The position numbers were made by a program, and so were the translations under genes. The notes beneath the pieces were generated by a model that did no database searches, had not been told where the DNA came from, and saw nothing but the letters and a program-made list of their open reading frames with translations. DNA of 64,000 bases from an uncultured Eggerthellaceae bacterium (GTDB taxonomy: Bacteria > Actinomycetota > Coriobacteriia > Coriobacteriales > Eggerthellaceae), in assembly GCA_903789375.1 (NCBI GenBank), contig CAIFEB010000005.1, positions 8,344 to 72,343 on the forward strand. Reading direction: 5' to 3'. Shown here piece by piece: positions 19,633-28,022 of the stretch (position 1 is the stretch's first letter; every line of letters starts with the position of its first letter).

Positions 19633-19741
19633 GACTTCCATGCAGAGACGGATGCACGAGGGAGGTTAAAGAAGCGAACCGCAACAAGCCTACAAACCAG
19701 AACAGAGTACGCGTACAAGACTGGATATGCTCCTATCCTGC

Positions 19742-19790
19742 AGAAATAGAAGCGGCGCAACGGATAGTCCGTCGAGCCGCTTCTATTTCT
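19742..19790. terminator. Strong 49-base hairpin downstream of the zinc-ribbon gene
   Basis: AGAAATAGAAGCGGC (19742-19756) pairs perfectly with GCCGCTTCTATTTCT (19776-19790). Inside the loop, ACGGA and TCCGT pair again. A T-rich stretch follows on the + strand (19796-19805). It could terminate the leftward zinc-ribbon transcript, or end an unannotated rightward RNA. No protein gene reads into it from the left on the + strand. Confidence 0.6.
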
Positions 19791-19909
19791 CCAACTATTT
19801 TTGTTTGAAAGGCTGCTTGGTGCTCAGCACGCCTTTCGGCGCGAGCGCTCAATCAAATCACAACGCACGCCGCGCTCGACGCTTCAATGACGATTGCCTC
19901 TGAAATCCG

Positions 19910-20263
19910 CTATGACTTTGACCTTGCAAGAATCTGCTTCTTGCAAGGATCGTCCTGCGGTCCTCGCTCCCGATCCCTTCTTCCGCAAGGGTAGCCACAT
20001 ACAATGCCGCTGTACGCACACGATGCGGGCTGAACCGAGTTTCGGACTTCGGGAAGTAAGTCCGCTCCGCATTTTTTGCAGCGAAAGCGCTCGTGCAGCC
20101 ATTCACTCTGCTCATGCACGGCCCCTTTACGTTTCCAGTATCCCAAGGCGTATAAAAAATCTTCTCTTTTGTACATTGTGGCTTTCCCGCATTCGGGGCA
20201 AACAATGCCTTTGAGTTCTGCCGGTTTGCACTTATCGCACAGAGCACTGCAATACATGCACAT
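19910..20263 (-). CDS. Zinc-ribbon protein between molybdoenzyme and LuxR genes
   Basis: 117 residues. Eight N-proximal cysteines form knuckles: CMYCSALCDKCK, VCPECGKAT and RCKKCGADL, indicating one or two zinc ribbons. The section after residue ~80 is Arg/Gly-rich with four more cysteines and looks less conserved. The DNA for the last residues contains a perfect 11-base hairpin (19922-19932 with 19938-19948), so the real protein may end earlier through a frameshift. AGGGG lies eight bases before the ATG. It reads toward the molybdoenzyme. Its role is unknown; a metal-binding or nucleic-acid-binding accessory protein is possible. Confidence 0.6.
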   Translation of the reverse strand: MCMYCSALCDKCKPAELKGIVCPECGKATMYKREDFLYALGYWKRKGAVHEQSEWLHERFRCKKCGADLLPEVRNSVQPASCAYSGIVCGYPCGRRDRERGPQDDPCKKQILARSKS

Positions 20264-20520
20264 GCGCCACCACCCCTATCGCTTTGTCTTCAGAATATTT
20301 TGAGACAGAGCTGTTCGCAATCGTGCGTTTCGATCGATTAATCACGCGGGTCGTACTGGTGCGCTAACCATCATCCTTCTGGTACGATACAAACATACCG
20401 TCAAGGAATGAACAGTTTGGGGACTGGGCATACCTTCTTCGGATTCCGCTTTGCGAAATATCCAATGTGCATTTCAACAAATTTACGCATACCATGACCG
20501 AAGCAGGAAGCAGGTGCTCA

Positions 20521-22334
20521 ATGAACAACGGTCAGAATGACCGACCTTCAAACGGCGACCTTCGAATCGGGAAATTCTTCGAAGGAACAATAGCTCTAGC
20601 CATCGGCATGTCTGGCATACTCCTGATGGTATTCAGATCTCCCTTAACGATTCGCACACTCGAAATCAACGGGCTGTCGATTCCATATCTGATTGTCTAT
20701 TCCGTGTTCGTCACTACAGCTTTGCTTATCACAAGGCCTCTGACTGATCGCTTGAACACGGAAAACGGATATCAGCTGGTAAAGCTCTTCGCTTACGTGG
20801 GTCTGTGCATCGCGCCATTTGGGCTTATGACGACCCCCCCCCCGCAATTTCAATAATTGCAATCGCTACCCTCTCAATTGGCACCGTCTCTGCTCTGGTT
20901 ATCTATTGCAACTATCTATGCGACTTCGATCACATACAGCTCGTCGCCATCATTTCCTTCGTCGCGCTTATATCCCTGTTTACAACATGCATCTTCATTC
21001 TTGCGAGCGTCTCATTCGGATTCTGCATCGTCGCTTCCGCTGCCCTCAATTGCCTTGGTATCACTATCTGCTGTCGAATCGCGGATCGAACCCCCCTTTT
21101 CCGAGTAAGTGCAGCGGAGTCGGAAGAACGAGCCACAACGCGAAACATCGATCGTTTTACATATTGCCTAATTGGCATTGACTTTGGTTTTTCATGCGGA
21201 TTCATAATCCTAAGCGCTAGCGTATTCCAAGCCTCTACCCCAAACAGCACGAGCATGGAAGCACTAGCCCTGCTGATACCTGCCTTATTTGCAAGCACCC
21301 TCCTTCTATTTTTCAGGAACCAGCACCAATACGCCGTTGAGCACCTTTCAAAAGATTATTTATCTGCGAGCATAACAATCTGCCTCGCCGCAGCAATGCT
21401 AGCGCAAGACGACATTCGGCTCATTGCAATTGCCGTTGTCCTATTCCTTGCAAGCTCCCAAATGCTCATCGCGATCAATGCAAGCGTTGAATTCATCCGA
21501 TGCGAGAACCTATCCCCCATATGGTATATGGCTGAGGATGGGTTCATAGCGCTCGGATTTGCTATTGGCTTGTGTTTTGCCTGGTGGGCATCGGGATACA
21601 GTCTTGCGGAAGACGATTTCGCTTATGCAAGTCTCGCAATAATTGTCATCAACGTAAGTTTGCAGCCGCAAATCAATAAGGGACGCTACCCTCTGCTCAT
21701 CTCTCAATCTTCGCCGATTCTACGCGCACAAGCAGCGCAATCGTCCGCTCAAACAACCGAGGAGAAGCGGCTGTGCATAGATAGCAACGATGTTACGCGT
21801 TCGGATGGCTCAACTGACGAAACCGCGCCAAGCGTCCAATCTGAGGACCACGCGGATTTTAAGATCAGTCGCAATTCTGGCGCTCTCTTTTCGATGCAAA
21901 GCATCATTGAAGATAGTCCGAAAGCCGATTCGGAACCAGAACTAATACAGCAAGCTAATCCGTCGCACTGCGGCGATTCACTTCTTCAGCACGACGACGG
22001 CAGTGTGCTGAAACCATCATTTACGGCAAATGACATCACACCGGCGATTGCCGCTTACGGTAACGGCAGCGGTCATAAAAAGGGAAGCTATCAGAAAAAA
22101 ATCGACTACATAAGCAACGTTTGCAACCTGTCGCCCCGCCAGCACCAGATTCTGGGGTACCTTGCACGCGGCAGAGATGCACGCTTCATCGAAGAGAAGT
22201 TCTGCATCTCGCACTCGACTGCAAAATCGCATATCTACAACATTTATGGGAAACTTAACGTGCACTCGAAGCAAGAGCTCATCGACAAGATTGAGCACAC
22301 GCAAGTTCCGCGCTACAGAGATGATCCGGAATAG
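20521..22334 (+). pseudogene. Membrane-bound LuxR regulator, frameshifted at a C10 tract
   Basis: Codons 1-105 run from ATG 20521 to ten consecutive C at 20834-20843, after which the frame closes at TAA. The next frame continues from there to 22334. One extra C (C11) or two fewer (C8) would give one protein of about 604 residues. That protein has a membrane domain of roughly a dozen helices, a polar Ser/Asp-rich linker, and a C-terminal LuxR HTH (NLSPRQHQILGYLARGRDA ... HSTAKSHIYNIYGKLNVHSK). Such proteins are typical Eggerthellaceae sensors that switch on a neighbouring molybdoenzyme. It is divergent from that block. It may be phase-variable, truly dead, or a sequencing error; the intact downstream frame argues against long decay. 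Confidence 0.8.
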
Positions 22335-22344
22335 CAGAGGGCAT

Positions 22345-22377
22345 GAAAAAGGCCTGCCCCCACTGTGGGAGCAGGCC
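22345..22377 (-). terminator. Terminator of the APC permease operon
   Basis: GGCCTGC (22351-22357) pairs with GCAGGCC (22371-22377), with an inner CCCAC/TGTGGG-type stem. Read leftward the hairpin is followed by TTTTTC (22350-22345). It ends the leftward permease transcript and separates it from the convergent LuxR gene. Confidence 0.85.
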
Positions 22378-22415
22378 CTGCTGCGCGCGTTATCGTCCTA
22401 TCATCCGTTCGTTCG

Positions 22416-23816
22416 CTAGAACTCCAGATGCTTGAACGCCTCAGGCACTTCCTTGTAGCCGTGCGACTTCACCGCGCCCACGATGAGGCCGATGACGAAC
22501 CACGTGATGCCCACCGCATACGTGAGCGTCTGGAATCCGGTGAACACGTACGCCAGAATCAGCACGCCGCACCACGGGCAGATGAAGTACTTCACCCAGT
22601 CGCCGAACGTCTTGCGCTGGTTGTGCTTCACGAAGAAATACCAGAACACGGCGAAGTTCAACATGATGAACGAAGCCAGCGCGCCGAAGTTGACGAGCGT
22701 GGACAGGTCGGCCATGCCCAGGATGTTCGTCAGGATCAGCGCGACGATGCCGATGAAGATGGCGCCCACGTACGGCGTCTTGTACTTCGGATGCACCTTG
22801 CCGAACACCGACGGAATCACCTTGTCGCGGCCCATGCCGTACAGCAAGCGCGACGCGGCGAGCTGCGCGTTCATGATGTTCGCGATGCCCACGGCCACGA
22901 TGTTGATAACCAGCATGATGCGGTAGAACACGTCGCCGCCGATCATCTGCACGCCGTAGAAGAATGCGTTGTCCATGTGCTGCTCGTCCCACGACGCATA
23001 GTCGGGCTGGATGAGCGACGCGATGTAGGTCTGCGCGATGAACGCCACGATGATGATGGCCAGCGCGATCATAATGCCGCGACCGATGTTGCGCTCGGGG
23101 TTCTCGGTCTCCTCGGCCAAAGTCGAGATGCCGTCGAAGCCCAGGAAGTTGAGCGCTGCGATGGAGATGCCCGCGGCGACGAACGACGCATTAACCTTCT
23201 CAGGCTGCCAAATCGGATCCATGGTGAATCCGGAGCCGCTGGGGCCCAGGATGTACTTGCAGCCCAAGGCGACGAACGCGATGACCGCCACGACCTCGAT
23301 CACGAAGATGACCAGGTCCAAGCCCTTCGTCAGATTGACGCCGCGGATGGTGACGAACGTGTTGAAGATGATGAATACCAAGATCCACAGCCATGCAGGG
23401 CTGCCCGGAACCAGAAGCGAGCCCCAATTGCCCACCATCACGTACAAAAGCGCCGGCGAGATGCAGTAGTCAAGCAGGATCAGCCAACCGGCGATGAAGC
23501 CGACGTGCGGATTGATGCCGCGCTGCACATACGAGTACACCGATCCCGCGATGGGGAACTTGTTGGACATGCGCATGTAGCTGAGCGCCGTGAACATGAT
23601 GGCGATGAAGCCGATGATGTACACGAGCGTGGACATGCCCAGGCCCTGCACCTGCACCAAGCCCCAGATGGACTGCGGTGCGATGATGACCATGAACAGA
23701 ACGCCGTACAAAACGACGTCGCGCAGGCCCAGGCTTCGCCTGAGCTCCTGCTTGTAGCCGAACTGCTCGAGCTGACTCGAATCAGCGCTGGCAGCGGCCT
23801 TCTTCCCTTCCGCCAT
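22416..23816 (-). CDS. APC-family amino acid or amine permease
   Basis: 466 residues with twelve hydrophobic helices and the APC consensus in helix 1 (LRDVVLYGVLFMVIIAPQSI) and GSVYSYVQRGINPHVGFIAG in helices 2-3. It is a proton- or gradient-driven importer in the inner membrane. The gene follows the formamidase gene by 152 bases in the same direction, with a terminator after it, so the two probably form an operon that takes up and cleaves an amide or related nitrogen source. Substrate not readable from sequence. Confidence 0.9.
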   Translation of the reverse strand: MAEGKKAAASADSSQLEQFGYKQELRRSLGLRDVVLYGVLFMVIIAPQSIWGLVQVQGLGMSTLVYIIGFIAIMFTALSYMRMSNKFPIAGSVYSYVQRGINPHVGFIAGWLILLDYCISPALLYVMVGNWGSLLVPGSPAWLWILVFIIFNTFVTIRGVNLTKGLDLVIFVIEVVAVIAFVALGCKYILGPSGSGFTMDPIWQPEKVNASFVAAGISIAALNFLGFDGISTLAEETENPERNIGRGIMIALAIIIVAFIAQTYIASLIQPDYASWDEQHMDNAFFYGVQMIGGDVFYRIMLVINIVAVGIANIMNAQLAASRLLYGMGRDKVIPSVFGKVHPKYKTPYVGAIFIGIVALILTNILGMADLSTLVNFGALASFIMLNFAVFWYFFVKHNQRKTFGDWVKYFICPWCGVLILAYVFTGFQTLTYAVGITWFVIGLIVGAVKSHGYKEVPEAFKHLEF

Positions 23817-23968
23817 TGCATTCCTTTCTGTTTCGAACCATTACCCTGAAGGCGCAACGCGGTAGAGTTCGACGGGCTGGGCGGCGTTCTACCGAGCCCG
23901 CTGAATCCTGCTGCGTCTGCGGCCGCGCACTCCTTTCGCGCGCGGCTGCGCCCTCGCACGCAAACGGC

Positions 23969-24871
23969 CTAACGCTGGCCGATGAGCGGCTTGAACTGGG
24001 GCAGCTTCGGTGCGCCGAAGCGCAGCGAAAGCTGGACCTCGCACGGCTTGCACGCCTGATTGAGCTCGACGTCGCACTGCACCGACATGTACATGTACGT
24101 TTCGACGGCGCTCCAGCCGGTCACGTCCATGAGCAGGCGCTGCAGCTCCTTGCTGGCGGCCATGAGAGCCTCGTCGAACTCCTGCGCTGACGCGTTGACG
24201 TACCACTTGTCGGCGGTTTCCAGAACGGGCCAGTTGAGCGCGAAGTTCTTGATGAGCTGCGTGCGCACGGTGATGCGCGCCGGAATCTCGATGCCAGTGC
24301 CGCACAACTCGGCGTCGCCCATGGCGGCGTGCACGTCGCCCATCTGCAGCAACGCGCCCGGCACACGCACCGGGAAGTACAGCCTGGCGCCCTTGCCGAT
24401 AAGCTTGTTATCCATGTTGCCGCCGTAGTTGCCCACGTAGCCGTCGATCACGTCGTCTCCGTCGGGCGCGCACCCGATGACGCCGATCATGGGCTTGATG
24501 GGGAATTTCACCTCGTTGAACTGGGCGAACCCGTCCTTGATGGGGATTTTCTTAGTCTGGTAGCCGGTCGTCTCGTACAGCGGCCCGCAGTGGTCGTCGG
24601 TCGAGATCGTTCCCTCGTCGGCCACCGTCAGGTCGAGGATGTCGACCACCAGCACGTCGCCCGGCTCCGCGCCGTCGACGAACACGGGACCCGCCGCGGG
24701 ATTGGCCACGTCGTAGCCGTAATCGAGGTCGGCCATGGTCACATCCTCGGACGTGATGCGGTTGGAGAAGCAGTCCTTCGTTTCGAACAGCAGCATCTCG
24801 CCCGGCTGCACGTGGCAACAGGGCTTGTTGTCATTCGAGAACTTGTAGACCTGGTCTTCGATCACTTTCAT
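23969..24871 (-). CDS. Acetamidase/formamidase (FmdA/AmdA family)
   Basis: 300 residues of the FmdA_AmdA family, which hydrolyses formamide or short amides to ammonia and the acid in the cytoplasm. Recognisable family segments include GPVFVDGAEPGDVLVVDI, the STDDHCGPL region and QMGDVHAAMGDAELCGTGIE with its conserved acidic and His residues. The ATG at 24871 follows GGGAGGG by three to four bases. A strong promoter lies 165-195 bases upstream. The permease gene downstream is the likely transport partner. Confidence 0.9.
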   Translation of the reverse strand: MKVIEDQVYKFSNDNKPCCHVQPGEMLLFETKDCFSNRITSEDVTMADLDYGYDVANPAAGPVFVDGAEPGDVLVVDILDLTVADEGTISTDDHCGPLYETTGYQTKKIPIKDGFAQFNEVKFPIKPMIGVIGCAPDGDDVIDGYVGNYGGNMDNKLIGKGARLYFPVRVPGALLQMGDVHAAMGDAELCGTGIEIPARITVRTQLIKNFALNWPVLETADKWYVNASAQEFDEALMAASKELQRLLMDVTGWSAVETYMYMSVQCDVELNQACKPCEVQLSLRFGAPKLPQFKPLIGQR

Positions 24872-25035
24872 TGTTCCCTCCCTGCGTTTGACTGCTGGCG
24901 TGTTTGCGCTGGTGACGCGGCTGCCGGCAGACGTAGGATTCCGCCTGCCACGTCGCTCGCCCCCCAAGCACCGAGCGCAAAAACAATGACGTGCATTATC
25001 CCCCTCATGTCCCGGGAATCCTAGGGGATGGGTAG

Positions 25036-25065
25036 ATTTTACCTAATGGAATTGTGAGCGGTCAA
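25036..25065 (-). promoter_or_regulatory. Sigma-70-like promoter for the formamidase operon
   Basis: Read leftward, TTGACC (25065-25060) and TAAAAT (25041-25036) are separated by 18 bases. Transcription would begin near 25029, leaving a leader of about 160 bases to the formamidase ATG. Confidence 0.65.
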
Positions 25066-25160
25066 AAGATTGCCGCGGAATGCCCGAGAACCGCTCGCGC
25101 TGTGCCCGCGTGCGGGACTCTCGCTTCCGTGTGCGGGCGCCGGCGCGCGCGTACAAGGCT

Positions 25161-25200
25161 GCGGAGCCCGCCGTGCGGGGCGCCAGGGCTCCGCACGGCG
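25161..25200. repeat. Overlapping alternative stems
   Basis: GCGGAGCCC (25161-25169) pairs with GGGCTCCGC (25186-25194), while CGCCGTGCGG (25169-25178) pairs perfectly with CCGCACGGCG (25191-25200). The two stems share bases, so only one can form at a time. No T-run follows on either strand. Function unknown. Confidence 0.45.
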
Positions 25201-25681
25201 TAAATATGACCCCTTCTACGGTATATCAAAAAGTTTTCCGAGCAGAGGACGGGTTATCGTATGCGGTTTCGCGCATATATGAGCGATGGTTCGAGCAGCT
25301 TGCGAAGCACGCCGCAGCGTGCTCCCGTGCGCACGCCGTCTCCGTTCGGACGCCGTACGCCCCCCCTTCCCGTTCGCGCGCCTCCCCTTCCCGTGCGCAT
25401 GGCGCGTGCCCGTTCGCCCACCACGCGCCGAGCGATTCCTCGCGCGCGGTTGTCGTTTCGCTCGCAAAATGGACTCATCCGTCGCCGATGCGCTCCCCCT
25501 CGAGCCGATTTTCCGCAACCCGTCGAGTTTTTCACACATTTCGTGGCAGGTATTTGCATTTGACCTGTTGATGAAAACTAGCTCTTTTATATGTATGATA
25601 ATCACCAACACAAGCAAGAAAAATCGACGCTTGTGGTCAAAAGCAGGTGCAAGCCAGCACCATCACGGCGAATGGATACCC

Positions 25682-27013
25682 ATGAAACTCACAGTCAACA
25701 AGGAAACGGCGCTCTTCCTCACCCGCACGTTCCGTGCCGCGGGCGCGCCAGCTCAATCGGGATTCCGCGCAGCAAGCGCGACCGAGCAGCCAGGCCTTCA
25801 TGCCGCGAGCGCGTCCGAACAGCCAGACTTCCAGGCTGTGGGCGCATCCGAACACCGCGGAGCTGCTGCGGCGTCCGCGACGCACCGCACCGCAACCGCA
25901 GGCATACCGTCCGCATACCGCGCCATTTTCGAGAACGCACCGCGCCGCGACCTTGAAGCGCCCGACCCCTCGCCACGAAAGCGCTGGTCGAAGGGCCTGT
26001 TCGACCTCAGCCGCTTCGGCATCGACCTGCCGGAGATGCCGCCGCTGCCCCTGTCGGTGTGCGTGCCGCGCCAGGACCTCCGCATCGCTTCATCCTCCGT
26101 CAAGAGCACGGTCTACGACGGCGGACTGCCGCCCCGCGCGTTCATCGACCTCGGCGGTGGGCTCGCTATGAGCTCGCCCGAGCTTCTGTTCATGGAACTC
26201 GCGAACCAGATGACGCCGATCGAGCACCTTGCGTTCGGCTTCGAGCTCTGCGGCGCGTTCACGCGCGATGCGAGCGACCCCATCGGCGGACCTTCGACGT
26301 TCGGCGTCACCCCGGTCACCTCGGTCGAGAAGATCAAGCGTTTCGTCGACGCCTCGAAGCATGTCAAGGGACGCACCGCCGCGCAGCGCACGCTGCGTTA
26401 TCTTTCGGATAATGCCTGGTCGCCGACCGAGTCGATCATCGCCGCCGCAATTTCTCTGCCCCTTGAGGACTACGGCTACGGGCTGGGGTCGTGCACGTTG
26501 AACCCGCGCGTCGAAGCGCCCGCGAACGTTGCGCGCGCCGCCGCCAAGCCGTCACGCATGCCCGACATCATGATCGGCGGCACGAAGGTGGGCATCAATT
26601 ACGACGGCGCCGTTCACCTCGACCTCGGATCAATCGTCAACGCGGCGAGCGAAGTCGGCCGCAACCCCGAGCAGGCTCGGCCCGAGGCCGCGCTCAACGC
26701 CGCCGTCCGCGACGTGCGCGCGAAGGTGGTCGACGACATCCGACGCAACCGCGAGCTTGCCGCCGCGGGACTGACGGTGTTCCCCGTCGTGAAGGAGGAC
26801 CTGTACGAGCGCGGCGGCCTCGACCGCGTGATGATGCAGGTGGTCGACGCTGTTGCGCGGCAGACGAACCGCGACCTCTCGCGCGTGCAGGAAGCGCTGC
26901 AGCACGGGTTCGCCGCGAAGGAACGGCAGCGCGCGCTGCTTTCGCTGCTGCCGGGAACGGGTTCGGACGAGATTTACGACCTGTCCACGACCGAGGCGTT
27001 CATCAGCTTCTGA
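25682..27013 (+). CDS. Hypothetical protein with a DUF559/Vsr-like C-terminal domain
   Basis: 443 residues. The first ~75 are Ala/Gln/Ser-rich and poorly conserved in character. The middle (~110-270) resembles a hypothetical family seen repeatedly in Coriobacteriia, with SSPELLFMELANQM and FELCGAF. The C-terminal part has RMPDIMIGGTKVGINYDGAVH, which matches the PD...(E)YDGxxH core of DUF559/Vsr-type PD-(D/E)XK nucleases, except that the usual catalytic Glu is Asn (INYDG). It may therefore be a non-cleaving nucleic-acid-binding relative. Start at ATG 25682, chosen where hydrophilic coding character begins. A bidirectional terminator follows. Confidence 0.65.
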   Translation: MKLTVNKETALFLTRTFRAAGAPAQSGFRAASATEQPGLHAASASEQPDFQAVGASEHRGAAAASATHRTATAGIPSAYRAIFENAPRRDLEAPDPSPRKRWSKGLFDLSRFGIDLPEMPPLPLSVCVPRQDLRIASSSVKSTVYDGGLPPRAFIDLGGGLAMSSPELLFMELANQMTPIEHLAFGFELCGAFTRDASDPIGGPSTFGVTPVTSVEKIKRFVDASKHVKGRTAAQRTLRYLSDNAWSPTESIIAAAISLPLEDYGYGLGSCTLNPRVEAPANVARAAAKPSRMPDIMIGGTKVGINYDGAVHLDLGSIVNAASEVGRNPEQARPEAALNAAVRDVRAKVVDDIRRNRELAAAGLTVFPVVKEDLYERGGLDRVMMQVVDAVARQTNRDLSRVQEALQHGFAAKERQRALLSLLPGTGSDEIYDLSTTEAFISF

Positions 27014-27365
27014 GGACTGCACTCGTATGCTGGAAGCCGCGGCCCGGTAGGTTGACGACCAGGTCCTCAACCCGCAATGGCCCAGTCGCGATCGGACTGC
27101 CGAGCATGTATGAGTGGCAACCGGTCGGCCGAGGGCGACGGATTGAAAGCAATAAGCGACAAGCGAAAAATCGCGAATGATAAAAAGCTCGTTTTGACGA
27201 AAACCCCGCTTCGGGGCATTCCGAAGCGGGGTTTTCACACATATAAATGCGTTTTTTAAATCAACCGATTCATTTCCATTTTAATGTACGATAACGACCT
27301 CACAGCAGAGACCTCGTTATCGCAATCGCCCTACCACCGGCGACAACCCAATCGCACCGGTAGTT
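27014..27365. other. Convergent intergenic region with two inverted repeats
   Basis: Between the DUF559-like gene and the convergent lipoprotein gene. It contains the strong terminator at 27199-27236 and a second perfect 9-base inverted repeat, CGATAACGA (27289-27297) with TCGTTATCG (27314-27322), which may help end the lipoprotein transcript. No gene is seen. Confidence 0.6.
27199..27236. terminator. Bidirectional terminator
   Basis: GAAAACCCCGCTTCGG (27199-27214) is perfectly complementary to CCGAAGCGGGGTTTTC (27221-27236) around a six-base loop. A- and T-runs at the two ends let it act in both directions. Confidence 0.9.
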
Positions 27366-28022
27366 TTACGCCGCAGAATCCTGGAACTGCGGCGTATTGG
27401 ACTGGTCGGAGGCCTTCTCCCACGCTTCCGGATAGGACGTGTCGGAGAGCTGCGAACCGTCAGCAGCAAGAATGACGACCTCAGTGTTCACGGGGAATCC
27501 GGCGATCTGCTGGTACATGCATCCGTAGATGCCGCCCGCGTAGCTCAGGTACATGTCCTGAAGCCCGAGCGAGCTCGTCGAAAGCGTGAACGTGACTTGC
27601 GAGAAATCGTCTGCGTAGTCGACAGCCGTCACATCTTTCCAGCTGTCGCTCCCCGGCATCGCGTCGAAGTTGCCCGCAACTCCCTCATGCAGCGTGTCAA
27701 CCAGCGCATTGTATTTGTCGATAGGCAGCGTAGCGGTGTACGAGCCATCATCGTTCGCTACGATGTCCGTCGCACCCAGGCCCTCGAGCGTTTGCGTCGC
27801 CTGGTCCTGGTCAGCGTCGTTGAAATACACCTTCGGGAACGTGACGGTCCGAGTCGTGAGCGTCGCCTGTTCTACCGCACTGTTGTCATCAGTCTGCGCT
27901 GTGGTGGTTCCGGAATTTTTCGTTGCGCACCCACACGCCAAGCACGCCATCAACGCGCACGCGAACACGCACACTGCAATTTCTCCCATTCGTTTCCCCG
28001 ACACCCACATCTTCGACTTCAT
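27366..28022 (-). CDS. Predicted lipoprotein of unknown function
   Basis: 218 residues. The signal peptide (basic start, hydrophobic core, then ACLACGC) gives a lipobox with the acylated Cys near residue 31, so the mature protein should be anchored to the outer face of the membrane. The mature part is acidic, Thr/Asp-rich, with a repeated-looking beta pattern and no catalytic motif that I recognise. The start at 28022 has AAGGAGA seven bases upstream. The gene is monocistronic. Confidence 0.75.
   Translation of the reverse strand: MKSKMWVSGKRMGEIAVCVFACALMACLACGCATKNSGTTTAQTDDNSAVEQATLTTRTVTFPKVYFNDADQDQATQTLEGLGATDIVANDDGSYTATLPIDKYNALVDTLHEGVAGNFDAMPGSDSWKDVTAVDYADDFSQVTFTLSTSSLGLQDMYLSYAGGIYGCMYQQIAGFPVNTEVVILAADGSQLSDTSYPEAWEKASDQSNTPQFQDSAA

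Larger units (their letters stand above)
19398..19909. other. Long leader of the molybdoenzyme block with repeated motifs
   Basis: About 510 bases. They hold a cluster of GGTATGA elements (19500-19632), a perfect 12-base inverted repeat within that cluster, and a 49-base hairpin at 19742-19790, each listed separately. No protein-coding gene is convincing. This is the likely control region for the leftward molybdoenzyme genes. Confidence 0.65.
24872..25681. other. Long divergent intergenic region
   Basis: About 810 bases between the formamidase and the DUF559-like gene. It contains a leftward promoter (25036-25065), a GC-rich structured element with two mutually exclusive stems (25161-25200), and an AT-rich segment (25550-25610) with a possible rightward promoter (TTGATG at 25568, TATGTA at 25590, 16-base spacing). 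Open frames at 25260-25560 look like chance frames in GC-rich DNA. Confidence 0.55.

Noticed and set aside
22365-23849. 494-codon rightward frame opposite the APC permease
   Set aside because: Asp/Arg/His-rich shadow of a membrane-protein gene; no domain features.
25050-25062. Resemblance to a lac operator half (AATTGTGAGCGG)
   Set aside because: Only one half is present and no LacI-family regulator is encoded nearby; taken as coincidence beside the formamidase promoter.
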